DNA from: Dehalococcoidia bacterium | GTDB lineage: Bacteria; Chloroflexota; Dehalococcoidia; Dehalococcoidales; UBA5760 | Direction of reading: 5' to 3' | Assembly: GCA_030639215.1 (NCBI GenBank) | Contig: DAOWDD010000007.1 | Span: 1-11,567 of the forward strand | Length of the DNA stretch: 11,567 bases | Shown: piece by piece, positions 8,145 to 11,567 of the stretch | Numbering within the stretch: position 1 is the stretch's first letter | Layout: the number at the start of each line of letters is the position of its first letter | Program-made: the position numbers and the translations under genes | Notes under the pieces: model-generated | What the model was told of the DNA's origin: nothing | The model's input: only the letters and a program-made list of their open reading frames with translations | Databases searched by the model: none

Positions 8145-8366
8145 CTAACTAGCTAGACTTTGAATTTTTCGGTTCTTTTTACGGTGAGAACGCTTGACAA
8201 GGGACGGATTGGTTACACTCTGGCTGGCCTTATAGATTATCTTCATACAATTAAAGCACTGCCATCCGTCTTCATGTGGAATGAAAAAGGTACCCCCACA
8301 GCCGGGTTTAGTACAAACCGCTGGTGGAAGGATATACAACTTCGGTTCCAATAAACCATCTCTCAT
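8145..8366 (-). CDS. Small zinc-ribbon protein with basic tail, function unknown
   Basis: A 73-residue protein read leftwards from ATG at 8364-8366. That start is chosen because GGAAGGA (plus-strand 8375-8381) stands 8 bases before it; an upstream GTG at 8388-8390 would put this site inside the coding region. Four cysteines, Cys18 and Cys23 (C-x4-C) and Cys37 and Cys40 (C-x2-C in QCFNCMKII), are spaced as in a single zinc ribbon. The N-terminal EPKLYILPPAVC and the central DGWQCFNC are compact and likely structured. The C-terminal third is strongly basic (VKRSHRKKNRK), which suggests nucleic-acid binding. I do not know a named family; similar short zinc-ribbon orphans are common in Chloroflexota genomes. 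It converges with rpe across 56 bases. Confidence 0.65.
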   Translation of the reverse strand: MRDGLLEPKLYILPPAVCTKPGCGGTFFIPHEDGWQCFNCMKIIYKASQSVTNPSLVKRSHRKKNRKIQSLAS

Positions 8367-8379
8367 TTTTGCCGTCCTT

Positions 8380-8424
8380 CCGGTAGACACCTACCAGGCC
8401 GATGATATGCGACTCTGCCGGCCT
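8380..8424 (-). promoter_or_regulatory. Structured leader of the zinc-ribbon gene (two adjacent hairpins)
   Basis: In the minus-strand leader, AGGCCG and CGGCCT (8419-8424 and 8396-8401) can pair around a 17-base loop. Just after it CTGGTAG and CTACCGG (8391-8397 and 8380-8386) pair around the loop GTGT. The second stem overlaps the first two bases of the ribosome site, so folding could affect translation. The two stems share two bases and may be alternatives. Visual pairing only; no known riboswitch class is recognised. Confidence 0.3.
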
Positions 8425-8458
8425 TAATTGACCCATTCAACCCTTCATCTCTATTGGT

Positions 8459-8501
8459 GATACCACCCAAGATAGCAGGTCGAACTATCTTGGGTGATAT
8501 T
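8459..8501. repeat. Long inverted repeat (12-bp perfect stem, extendable)
   Basis: CACCCAAGATAG (8464-8475) and CTATCTTGGGTG (8485-8496) are perfect complements around a 9-base loop. Beyond one C/A mismatch the stem continues with ATA/TAT and a G-T pair, making it the strongest hairpin in the window. There is no T-run on either strand, so it is not a standard intrinsic terminator. It could be an operator for a dimeric repressor, an RNA-stability element or a mobile-element relic. Confidence 0.7.
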
Positions 8502-8730
8502 AGTCAGGAGGTTGATGAAAACGATTTATGTTTAAATGTTACCAGACTCACTCTTGCCTGGGATTAGGCCAGCCTTAGAAAATGATTAGAGGAAGCTTAT
8601 AATTTGGACGGAGTTTGTGCCTTGATGCCATTGGGTAATTGAGTCTGCATTCTGCGGAGTTCTGAAATTAGGATGTTTTCAATCAATGGTTTAGTACTTG
8701 TAGAGGCTTTTAAGCGCGGTATTCTCCGGG
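8502..8730. other. Apparently non-coding stretch
   Basis: Together with the hairpin and the leader upstream of the zinc-ribbon gene, the gene-free interval is 8367-8813. In this part AGGAGG (8506-8511) sits 3 bases before an ATG that opens only six codons, and a second ATG at 8528 opens 16 codons including an odd Cys-rich start. A TATAAT at 8598-8603 has only a poor -35 partner. No longer open frame with protein-like composition was found; it reads as decayed sequence. Confidence 0.4.
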
Positions 8731-8769
8731 TTGAATGTGCTTGAAAGTAGTTTGTATAATCTTTACAAT
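8731..8769 (+). promoter_or_regulatory. Two overlapping sigma-70 promoters before the membrane gene
   Basis: TTGAAT (8731-8736), 18 bases, then perfect TATAAT (8755-8760). Shifted slightly downstream, TTGAAA (8741-8746), 17 bases, then TACAAT (8764-8769). Either would start transcription about 8766-8776, some 40 bases before the ATG at 8814. The well-kept promoter contrasts with the broken gene behind it. Confidence 0.55.
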
Positions 8770-8813
8770 AATCATATAGCAGGAAAAACGATAGTATATC
8801 TGGGGGCTGCAGT

Positions 8814-9218
8814 ATGAAAGAGGAATATCTAACCAGACGGTGGAATGGCATTTTCTCAATAGTTATTTTAATTGTAGCTGCAGTCTTTGCCACTGTGGCA
8901 TTAACCGGCTTAGTTGAAGGTGGGTTCATGGGTTTCACGACCCTGGTCGTCATCGGCGGTGTCGGCTGAGGCGTCAGCGAAAGGCATAGCGCCGTGCGGT
9001 TCGTACGGATAGGATGGGGAATCAAGAAAAGGATTAAACACCCGCTTACAATAGCCGGAATGATACTGGGTATTCTCACTCTGCTGCTTATTATCTTTAC
9101 TTACAAGGGTATAGGCATCGGGTTTCTTACTGGATACACAAGTGCCTTCATAGCGCTTGCGGTTCTTATTTTTGTGCTCGTTGGGCTCAATCTAAGACGG
9201 AATGCCGCATTAACCTAG
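8814..9218 (+). pseudogene. Four-helix membrane protein interrupted by an in-frame TGA
   Basis: ATG at 8814, with GGGGG seven bases upstream, opens 51 codons (MKEEYLTRRWNG, then hydrophobic) to TGA at 8967-8969. The same frame continues for 82 codons to TAG at 9216-9218. Joined, it is a 134-residue protein with four hydrophobic segments at about 13-34, 38-55, 77-97 and 101-125. The loops obey the positive-inside rule: basic N-terminus, a very basic middle loop (RFVRIGWGIKKRIKHP) and a basic C-terminus. The TGA falls inside helix 2 in VIGGVG-stop-GVSERH, where Trp is an easy fit (TGG to TGA). TGA ends argJ, argD and argH in this window, so it is not recoded generally. The family is not recognised. 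Either a recent nonsense mutation, a read error, or two separately translated halves (GTG restart at 8994) would explain it. Confidence 0.65.
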
Positions 9219-9345
9219 AAGTCTTGCTCCCGTTCTTCTACCTTCCCCCAGTGATGCCTAATAAAACTTCAACAAATGTTATATCAATGCCTTGAATAAG
9301 CACCTTATTTGCGCCTTATTGACACGATTTACAATGAGTCTTTGG

Positions 9346-9419
9346 TGGCTGGGGAAGAAGGATTCGAACCTTCGCTCACGGATCCAGAATCCGCTGTCCT
9401 ACCACTAGACTATTCCCCA
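9346..9419 (-). tRNA. tRNA-Gln (anticodon CTG)
   Basis: Read on the minus strand, the 74 bases fold into a full cloverleaf. The acceptor is TGGGGAA/TTCCCCA, the D stem GTCT/GGAC with loop AGTGGTA, the anticodon stem GCGGA/TCCGT around TTCTGGA, and the T stem GAAGG/CCTTC around TTCGAAT. The anticodon CTG reads CAG (Gln). The weak first pair T1-A72 and discriminator G73 fit bacterial tRNA-Gln. The 3' CCA is encoded (plus-strand TGG at 9346-9348). It stands alone, without neighbouring tRNA genes. Confidence 0.95.
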
Positions 9420-9429
9420 GCGCGCTAAG

Positions 9430-9459
9430 ATTATAGCGGCTAGGATGAGATAAAGTCAA
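9430..9459 (-). promoter_or_regulatory. Strong promoter of the tRNA-Gln gene
   Basis: On the minus strand TTGACT (9454-9459) and perfect TATAAT (9430-9435) are separated by 18 bases. Transcription should begin about 9423, only a few bases before the mature tRNA 5' end at 9419. No clear terminator was seen on the 3' side. Confidence 0.7.
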
Positions 9460-9589
9460 AGTTACCGTACCCACCACTGACTGCCATATCTGACACCAAC
9501 TGAGTGCTTGCTGTGTCCAACCTGTGAAAGACAGGTGAGGACCCTGACACCTTCTGTATAATATTCCTTGCCTGGAAGGGGCAGAGTCC

Positions 9590-9618
9590 TTCACACCTAA
9601 CCGGTTAAGGGTTATAAT
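9590..9618 (+). promoter_or_regulatory. Candidate promoter for the small membrane ORF
   Basis: TTCACA (9590-9595), 17 bases, then perfect TATAAT (9613-9618). The expected start near 9625 leaves a leader of about 40 bases before the TTG at 9666. It may also contribute to rnc transcription. The preceding 9460-9589 contains a few short hairpins, such as ACCTGT/ACAGGT at 9520-9536, but nothing I can name. Confidence 0.55.
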
Positions 9619-9665
9619 AGACACTTAAGTACCGTTAGCTGGTCAGGCAGGAAAGGGGCTATCGT

Positions 9666-9788
9666 TTGAACAATCTGGGCTATTTAGGTTATCTGGGGTT
9701 TTTGGGTCTGCTCGGCGTAAAAATGCGTAACCCGAAGCTCTACCTCTTCTACGGGTTCTATGCTTTCTACCTTTTCTTTTTTCTCTAG
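9666..9788 (+). CDS. Small Gly/aromatic-rich membrane protein, possibly truncated
   Basis: TTG at 9666, preceded by GGAAAGGGGC, opens 40 codons to TAG at 9786-9788. The N-terminus is a repeat of Gly-Tyr/Phe-Leu units (NNLGYLGYLGFLGLLG), then a KMRNPK turn, then a second aromatic hydrophobic run (LYLFYGFYAFYLFFF). This gives two short membrane segments. The pattern is reminiscent of small LGFLGLLG-type membrane proteins found near ABC transporters in Firmicutes and archaea, but I cannot name a family with confidence. The frame stays open past the TAG for another 41 codons (GKNRTVIEMEGKVATEDK onward) to TAA at 9912-9914. An 82-residue gene cut by a TGG-to-TAG or CAG-to-TAG change is therefore possible, though 41 open codons could also arise by chance. 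Confidence 0.5.
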   Translation: MNNLGYLGYLGFLGLLGVKMRNPKLYLFYGFYAFYLFFFL

Positions 9789-9879
9789 GGAAAGAACCGC
9801 ACAGTCATTGAAATGGAGGGCAAGGTAGCCACTGAGGATAAAACGAGACTGATGGGAGCCATCGCTATAGAGATCTCAT

Positions 9880-9908
9880 TTGACATAACGGCTGTTTCTC
9901 TTTATGCT
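9880..9908 (+). promoter_or_regulatory. Candidate promoter of rnc
   Basis: Perfect TTGACA (9880-9885), 17 bases, then TATGCT (9903-9908, 4/6). Transcription would begin near 9915, about 30 bases before the rnc start. It lies inside the open tail that follows the TAG of the small membrane ORF, an argument that this tail is not essential coding sequence. Confidence 0.5.
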
Positions 9909-9943
9909 GAGTAAACAAGCTAGTTAAGAAAGGAAGTGCTATT

Positions 9944-10654
9944 TTGGCTGACCGGGCTGCTCTGGAGAAAACCCTGGGCATTTCCTTTAATGACGCTCTG
10001 CTTCTTGAGCAGGCGCTGGTCCACAGCTCGTTTGTCAACGAAAACCCCGCCCAAGTGCCCAAATCTAACGAGAGACTGGAATTTCTCGGCGACGCCATCC
10101 TGGGGTTGGTAATCGCCGAGGAGCTGTATCAAAACATCCCCGATGCCAACGAAGGCGAGATGACCGACCTTCGCGCCGCACTGATCCGCGGCGACACCCT
10201 GGCGCGGGTAGCCAGAGCCATCCGGCTTGGTGACCACCTCTATCTGGGAAAGGGCGAAGAGGCAAACGGGGGGAGAGACAAGACAACCAACCTCGCCGGA
10301 GCCCTGGAAGCAGTGACAGCGGCTATTTTCCTTGACCAGGGTTTTGCTGCCGCCCGGAAGTGCACCCTGAGGCTGTTTCAGTCAGAGCTGCGTATAGCGG
10401 TCAGCCAGGGCACTGAGACCAACTATAAGTCACGGCTTCAGGAATTCGTTCAGGCCGGGGGAGGCGAGACACCTGCCTACTACGTCACCAGGACAGAGGG
10501 GCCGGACCACAACCGGAGATTCACCGTCGAGGTGCAAAGCGATGACACTATCCTGGGCAAGGGTACCGGCAGAAGCAAGAAGCTGGCCGAGACCGAAGCA
10601 GCCCGTTCCGCGCTTGAGAGGCTTCTCAGCCAACCATCCCCACCCTGCACTTAG
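9944..10654 (+). CDS. rnc: Ribonuclease III
   Basis: RNase III cuts double-stranded RNA and matures rRNA and many mRNAs. The 236-residue protein has the standard layout: an endonuclease domain (about 1-150) with signature NERLEFLGDAIL (42-53) giving Glu43, Glu46 and Asp50, and a double-stranded-RNA-binding domain (about 159-228) ending in GRSKKLAETEAARSAL. The second acidic cluster reads LAGALEAV (117-124): Glu122 matches the essential E. coli Glu117, but Gly119 stands where most enzymes have Asp (E. coli Asp114). The start is TTG with AGGAAG about 8-9 bases upstream. Its codons are richer in C than those of the arg operon. The next gene is about 100 bases downstream. Confidence 0.96.
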   Translation: MADRAALEKTLGISFNDALLLEQALVHSSFVNENPAQVPKSNERLEFLGDAILGLVIAEELYQNIPDANEGEMTDLRAALIRGDTLARVARAIRLGDHLYLGKGEEANGGRDKTTNLAGALEAVTAAIFLDQGFAAARKCTLRLFQSELRIAVSQGTETNYKSRLQEFVQAGGGETPAYYVTRTEGPDHNRRFTVEVQSDDTILGKGTGRSKKLAETEAARSALERLLSQPSPPCT

Positions 10655-10673
10655 CCCGGGCAGACCCGCCCAC

Positions 10674-10702
10674 TTTACACGATAGCCTCCCTTTGCTAAA
10701 CT
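10674..10702 (+). promoter_or_regulatory. Candidate promoter of the lysine-rich mini-gene
   Basis: TTTACA (10674-10679), 17 bases, then TAAACT (10697-10702), 5/6 and 4/6 of consensus. Transcription would begin near 10709, about 40 bases before the ATG at 10751. Moderate match only. Confidence 0.35.
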
Positions 10703-10750
10703 TCAATGCAAGGAGTATATCCAGCCGAATATTCGAACAGGGGTGCTGCT

Positions 10751-10894
10751 ATGGGAAAACGAGATTACCGGCATAGAGAACCGAAAAAAACCAAGAAGGA
10801 GACCAGGAAGATATTGGCTGACACCGAGGTTCTGCCAACCTCAACAGCAGTGGAAGTAATCAAGAAGGGGAAGAAGGAGGAGACAAAGGAATAG
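10751..10894 (+). CDS. Lysine-rich 47-residue orphan protein
   Basis: The ATG at 10751 has a GGGG ribosome site about 7 bases before it. An in-frame ATG at 10706 would add 15 residues of different character and has no site of its own, so the shorter form is preferred. The protein begins MGKRDYRHREPKKTKKETRK, then a neutral LADTEVLPTSTAVEV stretch, then KKGKKEETKE. The high charge, lack of hydrophobic core and basic N-terminus suggest an unfolded RNA- or ribosome-associated peptide. Short MGKRD-type lysine-rich proteins appear in other Chloroflexota as far as I recall, but with no known job. It sits between rnc and the acylphosphatase gene on the same strand. Confidence 0.6.
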   Translation: MGKRDYRHREPKKTKKETRKILADTEVLPTSTAVEVIKKGKKEETKE

Positions 10895-10917
10895 CAGAGA
10901 TAGATGCCATAACCAGC

Positions 10918-10940
10918 ATGCCGGCTAAGCCAACCGGCAT
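10918..10940. repeat. Hairpin between the lysine-rich gene and acylphosphatase
   Basis: ATGCCGG (10918-10924) and CCGGCAT (10934-10940) pair perfectly around a 9-base loop, 24 bases after the stop of the lysine-rich gene. It is GC-rich enough to end or slow transcription, but no T-run follows, so it is at best a weak or factor-assisted terminator. Confidence 0.4.
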
Positions 10941-10989
10941 ACCCCCTGAACAGCGGGTTTCCCGGAGTCCATCCTAGGGTAAAGGGTAA

Positions 10990-11277
10990 ATGGTCAGCGA
11001 TTTAGCCTCGGTTCAGGTAACCGTATATGGTCATGTCCAGGGTGTCTTCTTTCGTGCCTTCACCTCAAGGTGGGCAGCAGAGCTAGGGCTGACCGGCTAT
11101 GTACGTAACCTGCCCTGGCAGACAGCGGTGGAAGTCAGAGCGGAAGGGGAAAGAGACCGGCTGGAGAAGCTCATCAACCACCTTGAGATGGGACCGCCGG
11201 CGGCAAGAGTAACCGAGGTGGTCACCAGATGGTCAGCCTATACCGATGGCTACTCCAGTTTTAGTATCGAGTATTAG
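10990..11277 (+). CDS. acyP: Acylphosphatase
   Basis: Hydrolyses the carboxyl-phosphate bond of acyl phosphates such as acetyl phosphate or 1,3-bisphosphoglycerate, although the physiological substrate in bacteria is unclear. The 95-residue length is typical. VYGHVQGVFFRAFT (12-25) is the phosphate-binding loop with catalytic Arg22, and GYVRNLP (36-42) carries Asn40, which positions the attacking water. The C-terminal YSSFSIEY is the usual last beta-strand. The ATG is preceded by a short repeat, AGGGTAAAGGGTAA, acting as a modest ribosome site. It ends 10 bases from the convergent DUF362-like gene. Confidence 0.95.
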   Translation: MVSDLASVQVTVYGHVQGVFFRAFTSRWAAELGLTGYVRNLPWQTAVEVRAEGERDRLEKLINHLEMGPPAARVTEVVTRWSAYTDGYSSFSIEY

Positions 11278-11287
11278 TAAAATATCT

Positions 11288-11567
11288 TCAGGATTCAAAC
11301 CCCACCTTAGCTACCTTAATCAAATCGAGGTGCTCTGTCCTGAGCCCAAGTAACTCAGAGGCCTCAACATCAACCTCGTAAGGCTCACCGACAAATACCT
11401 TACCGAAATCCTCGACCTCACCTTTAGTGGGGTCATCCCCGCTAACAAACTTCTGCCTGGCCTCGATAATACCCAAGTCGAAGGGTAGGGTAAAATAGAG
11501 GTCAGCCAACACCCTGTCTATCCCCGGGCTATACAGGTCCGGCCAGCCCTCCCCCTCTCTACCGCCA
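11288..11567 (-). CDS. DUF362-like protein, C-terminal part only
   Basis: On the minus strand the frame is open from the window edge to TGA at 11288-11290, giving the last 92 residues. A GTG at 11510-11512 could be mistaken for a start, but the frame continues upstream with sensible sequence (GEGWPDLYSPGIDRVLADLY). The pattern IDRVLADLY, then FVSGDDPTKGEVED, then KVFVGEPYEVDVEASELLGL resembles the C-terminal end of DUF362 proteins, where a glycine-rich turn precedes a G-x-D/P-x-x-V-D segment and a closing helix. Many DUF362 proteins carry ferredoxin-type clusters, which would lie outside the window if present. Function unknown. Confidence 0.55.
   Translation of the reverse strand, partial: GGREGEGWPDLYSPGIDRVLADLYFTLPFDLGIIEARQKFVSGDDPTKGEVEDFGKVFVGEPYEVDVEASELLGLRTEHLDLIKVAKVGFES

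Noticed and set aside
8160..8354. 64-codon plus-strand open frame
   Set aside because: It is antisense to the four-cysteine protein, which has a better ribosome site and a recognisable metal motif.
8390..8390. Upstream GTG start for the zinc-ribbon gene
   Set aside because: It would place the strong GGAAGGA ribosome site inside the gene; the ATG at 8366 has correct spacing.
8967..9000. Selenocysteine at the in-frame TGA
   Set aside because: Only a 4-bp GGCG/CGCC stem follows, unlike a bacterial SECIS, and the codon lies inside a membrane helix where Trp is the simpler ancestor.
8597..9079. 160-codon minus-strand open frame
   Set aside because: It is antisense to the split membrane gene, lacks a ribosome site and recognisable domain, and its composition (Thr/Pro/Ser-rich) is what the reverse of hydrophobic codons produces.
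9460..9600. Small structured RNA gene upstream of the membrane ORF
   Set aside because: Several 5-6 bp hairpins exist, but no matching promoter and no match to SRP, 6S, RNase P or tmRNA hallmarks.
9376..9624. 82-codon minus-strand open frame
   Set aside because: It overlaps the tRNA-Gln gene and its promoter.
1..11567. CRISPR arrays, insertion-sequence transposases, phage or defence genes
   Set aside because: No regularly spaced repeats, transposase motifs or defence domains were found on either strand.

Overview
The window looks like a bacterial chromosome segment, most likely from an uncultured member of the Chloroflexota near the Dehalococcoidia. That placement is an inference. It rests on the style of the arginine proteins, a stand-alone pyruvate-kinase C-terminal-domain protein, short lysine-rich and zinc-ribbon orphan proteins, and frequent TTG/GTG starts. 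No 16S or other decisive marker is present.

Left edge (1-615): the 5' part of a minus-strand gene for a stand-alone PK_C-domain protein runs off the window. A 186-base divergent gap carries a candidate promoter in each direction. The rightward promoter sits so close to the GTG of argJ that the arginine mRNA is probably leaderless.

Arginine operon (616-8088, plus strand): argJ, argB, argD, an alpha/beta-hydrolase, argG, argH and rpe are tightly packed. ArgJ makes N-acetylglutamate and recovers the acetyl group, ArgB phosphorylates it, ArgD transaminates the semialdehyde, and ArgG and ArgH turn citrulline into arginine. argC and argF are not in the window, and the hydrolase lies where argF might be expected. 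rpe (pentose phosphate pathway) is joined to argH by a 4-base stop/start overlap.

Accessory strip (8089-9943): this holds a minus-strand zinc-ribbon mini-protein with a structured leader, a long perfect hairpin, a four-helix membrane-protein gene broken by one in-frame TGA, a minus-strand tRNA-Gln(CTG) with a strong promoter and encoded CCA, and a small glycine/aromatic membrane ORF ending at a TAG after which the same frame stays open. All the pseudogene-like material is here.

Right block (9944-11567): rnc (RNase III, with an apparent Gly in place of a usual active-site Asp), a 47-residue lysine-rich orphan and acylphosphatase lie on the plus strand, converging with the C-terminal end of a DUF362-like gene on the minus strand. 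The plus strand here is C-rich, whereas the arginine operon is G-rich on the same strand. This suggests a rearrangement boundary or a replication-related switch inside the accessory strip. I saw no clear new defence or mobile system. The interrupted membrane genes, the leaderless argJ promoter and the hairpin/zinc-ribbon locus are the points most worth checking.
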